DNA of 64,000 nucleotides, from positions 14,756,934 through 14,820,933 of the forward strand of contig JAKGHH010000003.1 in the NCBI GenBank assembly GCA_022828595.1. Direction: 5' to 3'. Under the pieces are notes generated by a model. The model worked only from the letters and a program-made list of their open reading frames with translations, made no database searches and had not been told where the DNA came from. This stretch comes from Nelumbo lutea (Eukaryota > Streptophyta > Magnoliopsida > Proteales > Nelumbonaceae). Shown here piece after piece: positions 46,501 through 59,026 of the stretch. Every line of letters begins with the position of its first letter. The first letter of the stretch is position 1. The position numbers and the translations under genes are program-made.

Positions 46501-48760
46501 AGTAGTCCGCTCGTTAAATGTTTTGTTAAACTTTGAATAACTTTTTTTTTTGAAAATTTCAGATTAGTACCTGTACTTTGGACCTAGTGCCACTTTGGTC
46601 CTCAAATTTTAAAACATGACAATTCAATAATTGAACTTTTAAAATGTGTCAATTTAGTACCTATAGTTAACAAGTTATTAAGTGACATTTGAAAATTTGT
46701 GAATGATTTTTGAGTGTCATTTAATTTTTTTTTAACAATGGTTCAAATGTTGAAAAAAATAAACAGTCTCAAATCCTTGTCTCTTCTATTCAAAAAGTTG
46801 GAATCACGTCTTAATGGACATTTTGGTGATCCCAACTTTTTTGAAGACAAGAATTTGGGATTATTCATCTTTTACCAATGTTTGGATGATTTATAAAAAA
46901 AAAAAAAACTAGATGACATTAAAACTTTTCAAATGCCACCTAACGATTAATTAATGATAAATACTGGTTTGATAGATTTTTAAGTTCAAGAAGACGAGAA
47001 CCACAGTACAGAGCTAAATTACAGGGTATTAATATTTTATTTTATATTACAAAAGGAGAAGTCATTTACTACAAACATTTATTTCAGATGGTCTGTTCCT
47101 GCTATCAATGATACATTATTAATACTGTCGTATATATGCCATTGCTAGGACACTAACATCAATGAGTGTTTAATTTAAGTTGGCTGGTTCCTTCATTCAA
47201 ATATTCAATATTGTATTCAATTCTCTAACCAAGTTTTTTTATCGGACTACGCGACAACCACGCGGGTAGCCCTTATCCCATACCCGTTATAAGCCCCCAA
47301 TTCCTTCCTAGGTGGCAGGGATTTTTCTCAAAGTCTCCGCTGCAATTAACCATATTATTAGCATAGATATTCAAAATCACAGTATACCCGGTCTTGTTGT
47401 TGTTAGTGTTTCTTTTCCCTTTGTGACAAAGAAAAATAAAAGTGTTGATAGTTTTGATGGAATCAACCGTAACTTTGTATTTAATAATCAATAAATTATT
47501 AAATTCATCTGACCTGAAATAAGGAATACTTGTATAGAAACAGATGGATACGTTAGGAAAATATATACAAATTCCACAAATACATTAATAATACTAAATT
47601 TAAGATCAAAATAGTCACAAATAGTATATATTACAATTAATATATCGAGATGCCTAGATATCATATAATTTTATTAATAATGCATCAATAATGAAGACAC
47701 TAAACACATGTGTATATTATATTTTAATTAGTATATCACTTTTTTTTTATTTTACTATTTTAGTTTTTTAACATTAACAAAAAAATCAACTAAATATTAA
47801 AATATCAAATGCAAATTAAAATACCAATTAATAATTCACAAAAATATATAACTTAAAGTATAACAGATTTGTTAAAATTTCTAAGATACATATCCTATAA
47901 AATTCATAATTTTTAATTACTAAAATAATTATTCCATTGTTAATATTTTTATTTCTATAAATAATTTGAAACAAAAAAAAATCATTTTTTTAAATAAATG
48001 TAGATTAGTGAATTTGATTGGTTGAATTTAATATTATATTCTTCAATAATTTGTAAACAATATTTTATTTTTTATTTTTATAAATAATAAATATGTTGTT
48101 ATTAATTATTAATGTAAATTAATAATTTTTAGAAATATATAAAAAATTTAAAATGCATATCATGTGCAATTTAATAATTTTATTATTAATATTTTATTTG
48201 TATAATTTTATTGATATTAAAAATCATATTTTTATACAAATAAGGACTTGAGATTATTTATTCTACTAATTTATAAAGTACTACTTTTAAATATTATTGT
48301 TTAGAATAGTCAAATTTATTAAATATAAACAAGTTTTGTATGTTGACACAAAAACGTAATAAAATTTATTTGATTCTATTTGATAACACAAGATGAAGGT
48401 TGACTTGATGGTTTAGAATGTCGCGTAACTTGGGTTCGATTGGCATAGCTGCATTTTTTGTGAAGTAGGGACGCAGCGTTTCCTACGTATCGTCTTGGTG
48501 TTTTCTATAATAAGTTCTCTGTCCAAACCCAACAAGATTCGGAATGGGTCCAAGTCTGTGAGTTTGTGGCTAATGTGAATACTAGAGCGAGTTCAATCCG
48601 TATTCACTCCTAAGGCAGAGAGCAGCTCATCATATATTGGCAACAATTATATATGGCCATTGGTGAGGGATGGCCCTAATATTTCAGTACCACACTTACA
48701 CAGATTAGTTAATTAGTAAAAAGAGGCCACTCATATCTAGCTGCTACTAACAAAACAAAT
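46501..48760. other. AT-rich spacer
   Basis: No gene recognised. 47500-48350 is especially AT-rich. Near 48395-48440 'ttgacttgatggtttaga' and 'gggttcgattggc' are spaced like SINE A/B boxes. Confidence 0.45.
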
Positions 48761-48763
48761 AGG

Positions 48764-49078
48764 ATGCAACACCAACTTCATCTTAATGCTCATCATGATT
48801 CTTATGTTATATTTACTGATGGATCATTTGTAAATCATCTTGTAGCTTCTGCAGCCTATGTTATTATATCTCCTCACAATTCCTTTGTTACAGCAGCAGC
48901 AGTAGGGTATGTAGGAACAGGTTGTCTTTCTGAAATCCTTTTTGCTATGGCACATGAGTTAGCATCTAAGACTACATTATCTGAGAACAATCAATTGGAA
49001 TTCCATGATGTACCTCCGAACTGGGTGAGAGAATTATATTGCAATCATTCTTCCCCGGAGGAACTTTGTAATTGTTGA
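48764..49078 (+). pseudogene. Small RNase H-like ORF (fragment)
   Basis: The 104-codon frame contains VIFTDGSFVNHL near its start and SEILFAMAHELASKTTL further on, the spacing of the first Asp-Gly and the Glu helix of plant RVT_3-type RNase H domains. The second half of the domain (SDA..VVQ and the His segment) is missing, and the C-terminus is unrelated. It is most likely a transposon-derived scrap; expression is unknown. Confidence 0.4.
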
Positions 49079-50188
49079 TTCAAGAGATGGAGAGTTGTTC
49101 ACCTGTCGACGAATGACACGAATTCTTGATTCAGAAAGTAGCAGCATCTGTGGAGTGGTCAAAAGGATCTGAGACACTGGCTCCAAGTAGCAGAACGCAA
49201 CCAAGGATTCCTTAATCTGAATGGAGTTGGAGTAGTCTTTGCGAGGTTCTTATGCTTCCTCAATAATGCACTTTTCTCATTTGTATGAAGCAGTTGGGAG
49301 TGTCCCTTGCTTCCTCAACCTTAAGTTATTCCCTGCTATTAGGAACAAACAATAACCAAATAAGCAATTGAGATAAGTGATCCTCAACAGAATAATTCAT
49401 GCCCCATCAGATTTGAGACAAGTGTCTCATATTGATTGAGGATCTAACCACTTGGTCATCCAGTCTAGATCGGATCAAATGGATATCCATTAGTCCAATA
49501 CGAGTTATTCAACAATATTGTTATATTTATGCATAAAACATTTTCAAGTAAACAATTAAATAAATTTATTTTTATATAAGATAAATGAATAGATAATAAT
49601 TTAGAACAAAAAAATGAATGATTATATATGAAAATATTCTATAGAGATAACCATAAAATAATCATCTTACATCAACATGTGGCTCATTGTTACATAACCA
49701 TTGGATATTCCAACATGTTGAGAATCAAACGAGGGCCTATGACTATTCTACCAATCCCTCTAAGTAATGAAACTACCAAGCTAAAAAGATTTTATCAAAA
49801 TAAAAATCTAATAGCATTAATTTACGTTTGCTAGTTGTGGCGCACATTTCAAACACGTTTTGTACTCATTCTGAGACAGTAGTCATGTTTGAGATGCATG
49901 GCTATAGATCATGTTGAGAGCGTGTTAGGAGCAGATTCAGACTCTTTCGGCTCAAGGGGCTTCTACATTTTTGCAAAAACTCTTACCCTACATTAAAATA
50001 TTTTTTTAATAGAGGAAAATATTGAAAATGCTTTTAGATGGAAGTTAAGGCAATGTTTGGAATTTGAAAATGGGAGAGAAGTAGAAAGTTGAGGGAAGTT
50101 AAAATAATAACTTTTCTCTATATATTGCAGTGTAGATTAGAGATACTATGCCCCCTCTCTCAATATATAAATCTTTCTGTATTTCAGC
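49079..50188. other. Spacer
   Basis: No gene recognised on either strand. The frame at 49628-49834 has no known motif. Confidence 0.45.
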
Positions 50189-50198
50189 CATGAAAAAC

Positions 50199-50350
50199 AA
50201 TTCTGGATCTCCTGCCCATGATAATTCTGCCCACGTCTACCCATAAGACACCTATAATATTATATAGGAGGATGAGATGTTTTTCATATATGACTGCGAT
50301 GATATGTGAGTAGATATAAGTAGAGTTATTGTGGGCATGAGATCTGCACT
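50199..50350. mobile_element. Mutator-like MITE with perfect 10-bp target duplication
   Basis: Inverted ends share GATCTCCTGCCCATGATAA / GATCTCATGCCCACAATAA (50206-50228, 50322-50344). The perfect direct repeat CATGAAAAAC lies at 50189-50198 and 50351-50360. Length 152 bp; a 9-10 bp duplication and the GCCCAC-containing ends relate it to the element at 11193-11378. Confidence 0.85.
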
Positions 50351-50756
50351 CATGAAAAACTAGATGAAAGCAAAGAAAATGTAAGTACACTTCACATATT
50401 ATTGGTCCTAATGGACATTTACTTTGACAAAATTGCTTTTATTAATAACATAAAAGTCTACCAAAAAAGAAAAGAAAAAAACATAGAAAGATTGTTGTGA
50501 TTAGGAGTTTCACCTTTAATATATGAACATTAATTTAAAGGGTAGAAACTGTTAACCAACTTAATTTTCCTCCTATTACTTGTGGATCAAAGTGAAAAAG
50601 CTATTGTAGATTTTACTTTTACAATTATTTTGCAGTACGCCAAGGAAGGTAAAAGTGTGTTCTTATATTAATATCATTTCTCTTAATCAATCATCTTTAC
50701 CATATTAATTTCTTAATTTGCATTTGTTGTTTTTATTATTTAGTGGCTATGGAGTC

Positions 50757-51128
50757 CAAGGGGTGCAACTGTGCAAGTTGGGTGGGCTTGGAAGGGTTTA
50801 TGGTAAATCCTGGCCCAACCTAAGATTTGGTCCTAACGCCTGAGCTCAGGCTGAGACTGATGCCAAGCTCAATCTTTTCATCTTGAGCTCAGCCCACGTT
50901 TTAATTTGGTGCCTTTAGATTTGATTCGGGCTCTGACCAGGTTTGGGTTCGTCAATAAATTCATTCTAAAATTATATATGTATATATGTAATTATGTCAA
51001 TGTATATGCATATATGTATGTATATATGTAAATATATATACAAATATGTATGTATGTGCGTGTATAGTCGGACCAGTCTTGGATTGGTCAATGAATTCAT
51101 TGTAAAATTACATACATATACATTTATG

Positions 51129-51165
<37 letters not shown>

Positions 51166-51358
51166 ATGGATGTGTATAATTGAACTGGGCTTGGATTAGA
51201 TTTGAACTATCTAGAGCTAAGCCCCGGCCCAGCCCAAAAAAACCTGAAGTCTTGAACCCAATCCCAGAACCAGAATTAAAAATTCAAACTTAACTCATGT
51301 AAAATTTCAAGCTGAATCGGCCCAAGCTGGATTGGACCCAGCCAAATTGCTCCCCTTT
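50757..51358. mobile_element. hAT-like MITE containing an AT microsatellite
   Basis: AGGGGTGCAACTGTGCAAGTTGGG at the left is mirrored by CCAGCCAAATTGCTCCCCTTT at the right. The interior has 'gggcttgg' motifs and a (TA)n run (about 51129-51164). The target duplication is unclear. Relatives lie at 61500-62032. Confidence 0.55.
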
Positions 51359-51924
51359 GAGGATCATTCACATCAAATATATATAAAATATGTTGTGAAT
51401 GACTGAATGGTCGACGTGCACTTTACGCGCTATCTTTGAAATAGAAAAGTAAAAGAAAGAACAAAAAAAAGTCAACTTTTTCAAAATACTATAAACAAGT
51501 GAAACATTATTGCCATAGCCTTTGTGCTAATGCCATAAACAATTGATACGGATAGAAGAATTAAATAGTTGTATGTAGAACAAATTAATGCTTACAAACT
51601 GTGTGAAGTTAGAGTAAAAATGTTGACGTATGTTAAGTTTGGAGATAAATTGTAATCGCTTCATTATAATTAAGTTTCTAAGATCAGAAGATAAATATCC
51701 AGTCACATTTACATGTTATAAAATTCTAAAATTTGAGGTCCCAGAGAACAAACACAGACTTCATAACAAGCAACCACTGGAAATATTTTTCAATTGATTC
51801 GCTTATAAACTTTGAAACTATCCTTACCTGCAACTTCCTTGGAACTAAGAGTATAAAAAATGGTTTTGACTATTGAGAGAGAGAGAGGATCGGTTGAATA
51901 GTTAGCAAGTAATAAAATCCCGCG

Positions 51925-52036
51925 GCCCCCGGAGTTCCCCCAAACACTTCAGTAGGAGAGAAAGCTTGAACTCTGAGAGAGAGAGAGAGAGAGAGAGAGT
52001 CCCACTGAAGGGGTTGAGGGAACTCTAGGGGACACC
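51925..52036 (-). ncRNA. MIR395: miR395 precursor hairpin, copy A
   Basis: The plus-strand bases 51932-51952 are the exact complement of the canonical 21-nt plant miR395 (CTGAAGTGTTTGGGGG...), so the precursor is on the minus strand with the mature sequence on its 3' arm, as in known MIR395 genes. The 5' arm (52004-52024) pairs with it at 18 of 21 positions, one of the rest being a G-U wobble. The outer stem continues with TGTCCCCTAGAG-like sequence typical of the family. The loop contains an expanded (GA)n tract (51976-51999 on plus). Known role: miR395 is induced by sulfate starvation and cleaves ATP sulfurylase and SULTR2;1 mRNAs. It is not coding; no ORF is implied. Confidence 0.95.
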
Positions 52037-52077
52037 TGATGATTTTGCCTTAGAGCAAAAACTGTACTCAGCTTTCA

Positions 52078-52088
52078 TATTTATATAG
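52078..52088 (-). promoter_or_regulatory. TATA box of MIR395 copy A
   Basis: CTATATAAATA on the minus strand, about 40 nt upstream of the hairpin base and 126 nt upstream of the mature sequence. The counterpart in copy B is at 62250-62262, at nearly the same spacing, which supports its role. Transcription would start at about 52050. Confidence 0.75.
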
Positions 52089-52178
52089 TGATGAGGTCCC
52101 TGATTTTGGACATGGTGGGCTTTGCTAAGAAGATCATTAAGGTCTGTGACTGAGGAGGGCATAAAAAGAAGATAAGCC

Positions 52179-52198
52179 ATGTACATTGAACCTAGACA
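52179..52198. promoter_or_regulatory. UPE-box-like sulfur-response element
   Basis: GTACATTGAACCTAGACA (plus strand) agrees with 19 of 20 positions of the UPE-box consensus as I recall it, the element bound by SLIM1/EIL3 in sulfur-deficiency promoters. It lies about 100 bp upstream of the TATA box of MIR395 copy A. The equivalent block in copy B (62370-62389) matches only about 16 of 20. Confidence 0.65.
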
Positions 52199-52390
52199 CA
52201 ATCTTGGGCTGCATGAAGCGGGTATAGAATAAATGTGGGTGGTGCTAAAAGCTCTTCCTCTTTTCTGGAATCCTTCACCTCTCTTTTACCACGTGATTTT
52301 GCTTTCCCTTGCCAATACCCCTCTCTCTCTCTCTCCATTAGTTTTTGCTAGGATTGTTTGGTTTTTGTTAGATTAGATATCAGTCGGGAT

Positions 52391-53114
52391 GAAGCTAATT
52401 TCCTGATCATTAATTCATGCTTGCTTGGCCTATAAATGTAGTTGCAAGAGATTTTTCATATATTAGAGAATAAAAACCTATATAGGAACTTCAACTAACA
52501 GCTTAGATTTTTAGGTTGAGTGGTCTAATGTTTGATTCTAATTGCCTTCATTTACTATACTTAATTAAATTCAAACACATGGTATGAATGGATTTGTGTT
52601 TATCCACACTTAAGCCCGATGGACTTTCATATGAGGGGGCGTATTCTGATGTCCTGTCCCTATTTTCTAGTGTGATGTATTTAAACTAAATTGCAGCCCA
52701 AAACTGACCATGCATGTGTCATAGGCTGACTCAATTTCAGCCTAATCTCTGTTTCAGTTCTCAACTGATCTGCACAATAGGTTACAAGTCAGAACCATGA
52801 TTTGAAAATCAGGTCTGCACTTGGCTGATTCGCTGAGTCAAATTAACAAAATTAATTTGCCGATAATGGTGATGCATGGCAGGGTAACCAGGATCCAAGA
52901 TTAAGGTTGTTTCACCAATCGCCACTCACCACTCACCACTCACATCGGCCGACTCATATATCTTCAATTCAAACATGATATATATTATAGGACATTCCAG
53001 ATAGAAAATCAGATTATTTCTGTTCGGTTGTTAGCTGCCTAACAAAAGCAATGGATGAGGGACTTAATCCCTGGATTGAACCAGGGATCCAGGGAAATGC
53101 TCAGTCATGGTTTA
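52391..53114. other. Spacer
   Basis: No gene recognised. A pair of short tandem 'caccactcacc' repeats lies near 52920-52945. Confidence 0.45.
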
Positions 53115-53128
53115 AACCATTATGATCA

Positions 53129-54303
53129 TTTTTTTTTTTGGGTAAAAATAGGATTAAACAGAAACAGAAGAACAGGAATACTTTCGGGCTAACTCCAGAA
53201 TCCATTCCAGACAGCTCTGGAAGAATTCACCACATTCTCTAGGGCCTCTAGCTGCCAGGCTGTGAGATACAGTATTTGCGCTGCTCTATTTACATGAACA
53301 TGAGAAGGCCACATTCCAGTTTTTACTAATATCAGAAATGTCCTTAACTAGGAAAACAACATCCCTGGATGCTTCACCATTTTCTTGATTAATCACATTC
53401 ACTAAGCTCTGACAATCACTTTCAATCACAAAAGATGATGCCTGCAACCTGGAGAGGATCTTCAAACCTTAGATGATAGCACAAGCTTCAGCTTGATTAG
53501 GGGGCCTGACCTTCAACTTCCCAAAAAGAGCTGCCACCACACAACCAGACTGGTCCCTCGCAATGACCCCGAAGCCAATTATACCCTCGCACAAAAAGCT
53601 CCCATCTGTGTTGATCTTTATAGAGACTGGAGTAGGAGGATGCCAAAAAGCCGAGCCTTTCTTCTCCCTAGGGGTAAGGGAAAAAGGTTGGCATTCTCGT
53701 GATTATAAAACCAGAGCTAGAAATTTATTTCTACTCTTCCAAAGAGCCCATAAGAGGAGAGCTGATTCTTGAAGGATGATTTCTTTATTTTGATCTAGAG
53801 TGCTTCACTCTTCTAACCACCATTTGAACCAATCTCTAAAGGAGGTGAAAATAGGGAAAAAACTCTGTTCTAACATTCAGCACACTAGCGAACCAAGAGA
53901 CTTTGGCATGTTCACACTGCAAGAGGAAATGGAGAATTTTTTCCTCCTCTCTGTTACATTTACGGCAGATTCTGGAGTCTCCCGTCCCTCTACTGAACAG
54001 ATTGCTTTTAGCTGCTACACCATTCCAACAACATTTCCAAAGAAAAATTTTAATCTTAGGATCTATCTTGAAGGCCCAAAATTGTTTATCCAACCCCAAC
54101 AGCACTTCTTGCGATTTTTGTTATTTCTGTTTCTGAGGAGCACAGTCTCTTGTCTACAAAGTAGGCTGATTTCACAGAAAATAAACCATTTTCACTCCGA
54201 GTCCAAATAAGTTTTTCATTCCAATCCCCTGAGGCCAAAGGGATATTTAGAATGTTTTCAGCATACACCTCAACGAAATAGTTTCTGATGAGGTTCTCAC
54301 TCC
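53129..54303 (-). mobile_element. 5'-truncated LINE with 14-bp target duplication
   Basis: On the minus strand: WNEKLIWTRSENGLFSVKSAY, the zf-RVT segment (KIKIFLWKCCWNGVAAKSNL, CRKCNREEEKILHFLLQC) and an RNase H domain (KINTDGSFLCEGIIGFGVIARD, FVIESDCQSLVNVINQ, CGEFFQSCLEWIL). It ends in a poly(A) tail (T-run 53129-53140). The perfect direct repeat AACCATTATGATCA flanks it at 53115-53128 and 54304-54317. Endonuclease and reverse transcriptase are absent, the usual 5' truncation. Frameshifts and one stop show it is inactive. Confidence 0.95.
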
Positions 54304-54654
54304 AACCATTATGATCAATTAGATCTAATATCGTTACAGATTTTTGCGCATTGGAAATATAAACAGGGCATTACCTGCAGCTTGGTTTGGAAAAAAAAAA
54401 AAAAACTGATTGTTATTTGGCTGGTGAAACGCTAATTAAGGTGGTGATGGGTGAAAATCAGCTTTGGCTTAGGTGAAAATCAGCTACACGATGGGAGTAA
54501 CCTATCCCCCAACTCATAACCCCCCAACCCAAGTGCAAGCGGGATTCAATCCCAAGTGTCCATTATGACCACCAGGAGACCTTACCAAGCAGCTGGTTGG
54601 CACCTTGTACTGTCTAATTGGAATTTAATTTCAATTTATAGAATCCATTCTGAA

Positions 54655-54833
54655 ATCACTTGGGATCTACTATACTTATAAATTGTTCCCACATCCATAC
54701 CCATGGAACACCACTACTATGTATTGAGAACATCTCCCCATAAATGATGAGTGAGATTCCCTAAGCATGTTTATAATTACTCGTAAGTAGGAGAGATGTG
54801 GGAACAACTTGTGAGTAACAGATATGAGCCCAT
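54655..54833. mobile_element. Mutator-like MITE with 9-bp target duplication
   Basis: Mirrored AAATTGTTCCCACATC (about 54680-54695) and GATGTGGGAACAACTT (about 54795-54810), extending imperfectly outward to TGGGATCT / TGGGCTCA. Flanking CATTCTGAA (54646-54654) and CATTCTGGA (54834-54842) match at 8 of 9. The interior has the same 'gagaacatctccc' hairpin module as the cluster at 0.8-1.5 kb. Confidence 0.7.
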
Positions 54834-54899
54834 CATTCTGGATCTACTACCCACAAATAATTCACACATCCATATATACCCACACAACACTAGCCCAGT

Positions 54900-56110
54900 G
54901 AAATACCCACAATAAACATTTTGAAGAAATAAATAAAATTTAAACAATAAAAATGGAAAAAAACTTAAAATTTTAAAATATTATTTAAATATTTCAGTAA
55001 CAAAATATTAAAAAATATAAATAATTAAATAAAAAATATTTAATATTATCTCATAAATTTAAAATAAATAAAATTTACATATAAAAAATTTTAAATATTT
55101 TCAATATTAAATATTTAGATAACTAAATATTTTCAACAATGAAATATTTAACATAACTAAATTTTAAATATTTTAATTATTGAAAAACTATTAAATAAAT
55201 CATACTTTGAGTATTAATTAAATAACAAAATTATGAAATAGCTTAAAAAATTATTAAAAACACAAGAACTATAATATATTTAATAATATTTGATAATAAG
55301 AAGATAAAAATATAAATAATTTAAAAAATGTATAAATATTATTGAAATAACGAAAATAGATTAAATAATTTAGACGTGTTGAAGCTTCCAAATTATAAAA
55401 ATATCTAATAACTTTCAAAAAATTATTTTTTATAGATATTATAAAATAGAATAATAATTAAAATTATTATTATACTAATAATAAAAACATTATTCCACTT
55501 ATCTCAATTAATTATTCTAGAATATAATTTTCAAAAAATTAATATTTCTTAATAATAATTTCAAAATGTTTATCTATATCTATTATATATTTATATATAC
55601 AAAACTTAATATTTGTTGTATTTTTAGTAATTATTTATTATTTTTTTGTGATAAATATATTTTCAATAATCATGTATAAGTCTATTTCTGTTTTGTTATT
55701 TAGCAGTAAATTTTTAATAATTATTGAATAATAAATTATTGATGTTTAACTTTTTGAAATTTAATTTTTTGTACTTATTGGATGTATTGTATTTTTGTTA
55801 TAATTTATTGGTTAATATTTATTAGAGATTAAAACTAATATTGAAGATGATGCTATTTATTGATTAATTTAATATATTTTAGTAATTATTTATTATATTT
55901 TTGCTATCAATTTTCAATATCATTAAAGATTAAACTATTATTATTTATTACGGACTAGACTATTAATTTATCTAAAATTAACTATTATTATTTTTGTAAC
56001 TAAAAATGAAGAAAAATAGTATATAAAACATAAATAATTATTAATTATTTAAAAAGTTAAAATATAACAAAATTATCTACTCTTACATGTTTCTATTGTT
56101 TCACTTTCGC
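54900..56110. other. Extremely AT-rich tract
   Basis: About 1.2 kb of nearly pure A/T with few G or C, made of TAAT/AAAT/TTTA words with no clear unit. No gene. It could be a matrix-attachment-type region or decayed repeats. Confidence 0.5.
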
Positions 56111-56639
56111 TTAACAAATCCTGTGCATTGCGAGGATCCTCACTAGTAGTAAATATATAAAATATGATAACCACTCCCTACTAATTATGGGTAATTTATC
56201 TACATATTGTGTTTGGGATTCACCATTCACAAAATAATTTTTTTAATTAGGATTTTTATTTAATTTGGAAGATGAATTAAATTTGATTTTTAATTAATGA
56301 CCCACTTATCCGAAAGAACGTGTCCTTTTATCAAATCAATTAATGTAATGGATTTAAGAGGCTTTGTACTAGACATTTTATTTTAGAAAGCCTCAAGTAA
56401 TTATTCAATCAAGAACATGTACAAATACAAAAGTGGCAAAAAAATGTTAAGGAAACCATGTACAAATTATTGGAAAGGATAAAATTGATAATACAGGTGA
56501 AGATGAGAAAATAAGATTTCTACAACCAGCGTATACAATAGGAATGCCCAACAATTGTAGAAGAGCCACCAATAGAAAAGTTAGAAATCAGCACCACTCC
56601 AACAACAAACATAGAAACCCTAAATTGTTTTTGGTAGAT
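56111..56639. other. Spacer
   Basis: No gene recognised; it borders the 3' end of the LINE below. Confidence 0.4.
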
Positions 56640-56677
56640 GGAAAACATTCATAACACCAGGAAAAACATAAACAGGA

Positions 56678-57154
56678 TTACAGGATTGGACCAGAACACA
56701 ACCCGTCCTGAATAGCCAGGTCTAAAACCCACTTTGGGTAAGAGAACAAAAAGAAACCTACTTCCTTAAGACCTTTCTTGGCTAGCTCATGCCCTAGAGT
56801 GTTACCAGATCTATTAACAAACCCAAAAGAAACATTGAGATCCCCCGCAGCTTCCAGAATATCTTGACCCACAAAACAAAAAATAAAAGCATCTTTGGCC
56901 TGATTAGTATCCTTTTGCATTAAGGCATTAACTAAATTTGCACTATCACTTTCTATACCAGCTTTTGGATTATGCAATTGGTGAAGAATTTCTAAGCTTT
57001 CTTTTATGGTAAAAGCTTCAGCTTGAATTGGGGACAAAGCCGTGGCTTTTCCAAATCGAGCAGCCATGATTTGGCCAAGACGATCTCTAATCACAACCCC
57101 AAAACCTGCCACGCCCTGATTCAAAAAACTCCCATCTGTGTTTACTTTTAGCAC
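56678..57154 (-). pseudogene. LINE RNase H domain (158-codon open frame)
   Basis: The frame reads VNTDGSFLNQGVAGFGVVIRD, ALSPIQAEAFTIKESLEIL, IESDSANLVNALMQKD and VNRSGNTLGHELAKKGL: the D, E, D and H motifs of an RNase H domain are all intact. It is the C-terminal part of the LINE ORF2. It is open only because this stretch has escaped mutation; the upstream parts are broken. Confidence 0.9.
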
Positions 57155-59026
57155 ACTTATATCAGGGGGAGACCAAAAAACCTACTTTCCCCTTCTATCA
57201 ATTGTTGGGGAAGAAAGCTGCCAGTGTTGTTGGAAAATTCGGTTCTTCTCCATCATCATCCTGCAAGCCACATTAACAACTCTAATTGGGTTAGGAAGCT
57301 CATAAAACCATTTATATTTTTCCAAATTTGCCACAGGAGGTAGAAAGACAGGTACAAAATTTCAATCTTCCTATCCCCCCATTTGCCACATTCCTCAACC
57401 CAGAAATATAGCCATGATTTGAAATCTTTAATAGAATTGAAGGCAGAACTTTTGAGGTTTAGAGGGCTAGCAAACCATGTGACCATGGCATGGTGGCATA
57501 AAAAAAAAAAAAAACAGAGCATGGATGACTGTTTTTTATTCCCCCTTGCAAATTGGACAAACCCCAGAATCTATCACCTTTCCTTTTGATAATTTTTTTT
57601 TACTGCCAAAGCTTCCCAGCAGCATTTCCAAACAAAAGATTTAATTTTGGGATCTACCTTTAAACTCTAGATTAGACTCTAGTGTTTTTTCTCTAGGGGT
57701 CTTGCATCCCCTCCCACCTTTGACCCTCCTCTTTGGTCTATTTCTGTAAGGTTTTGAGTTGTACAATAGGCAGATTTCACTGAGAATTTTCCATTTTCAT
57801 TTAGAGTCTAGATGAGTTTATCACTCTCATCCATCATAAGGTTTTTTACCCTTAGCTCATTTTGGTTTTGAGGAACAAGCTCTTGAATTTTGAATCCTTG
57901 TATCATAGGAATATCCATGGATCATTCCAAACCTTGACTCTCTCCCCTGAATTAACTAACCAACGACATCCTCTTTGAGAATTCTTCTTGCCGCTAGTAA
58001 ACTCTTCAATCCCCATGAACCCCTCTTGGGTAGATTTGTATAAAAAAAACTTTAATTTTTTAAGTACTTTGCCTTAATTATTTTTGCCCACAAATTGTTT
58101 TCATCACACAATTGCCAAGCTTGTTTAGCTAGTAAAGCCCAATTTAAGCAGTGAGGGTCTCTCAACCCCAAACCGCCATTTAGTTTGTTTCTACATATTT
58201 TCTCCCAATTCAGTCAGTGTATTTTATTTTTGGAGATTTTGGAGTTCCACGAAAACTTCCTTTGGATTTCTTTTTCAAATTTCCACACACAGACCTTGGC
58301 AATAGGAAACAAGACATTGTGTAAGAGGGTATTGCTATTATCACTGATTTTAGTAAGACCTCTTCTCCTGGAAGAGAGAGAAGGCTCTCCCAACTCTATG
58401 ATCTATTTCTTGACCTCTCCACTAAAAAGTTATAAAGTTCTTTCTTTGACCTTCCAATGTTAGTTGGTAGGCTCAAGTAAATTAAGGGGTGATCTACTTT
58501 TTTCATTCCTAAATGCATTGTCATCATTTTTTTTGGAGTCTGTGATGCATATTTTTACTGAAAAAAAAAACCCTTAGATTTTGACAAGTGTACCTGCTGT
58601 CCAGAAGCTTTCTCATGAGACTAGATAGCCTCCAGGATGACCATACCTTCTTAGGAATCGATTTTTGAGAATAGATAGCTATCATATGCAAAAAAATAGA
58701 TGTGAGATTGTAGGACAATTTAGAGACAGTTTAATAGCATTGAATAGGTTATCATGGACCAGATTATTCAGTTTTGCTAAAAGGGTTTTAGAGACAAAGA
58801 GGAATAAGTAAGGAAGATAGGAGGTCTCCATGTCTTAATCCCCTTTCAGGGATTATTGTGTCTCTAGGGGACCTGTTAAGCAGAATTCTATATAAGTCAC
58901 TAAAGTTACACAATTCATTATCCAACTTATCCACCTCTCCCCAAACCCTAATCTTTGCAACACCACTTTGAGAAAAGACCATCCAACTCTATCATAAGCT
59001 TTGCTCATATCTAATTTGAGAACCAT

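Larger units (their letters stand above)
51917..52390 (-). repeat. MIR395 duplication unit A (hairpin plus upstream region)
   Basis: This block is similar to 62092-62560 in the same orientation, beyond the hairpin itself: the TATA region, a 30-bp block (52180-52209 against 62371-62400, 25 of 30 identical), a (CT)n run and a 'tttgctttc' tail are collinear. It indicates a duplicated microRNA gene including its promoter, now 10.2 kb apart. Confidence 0.8.
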
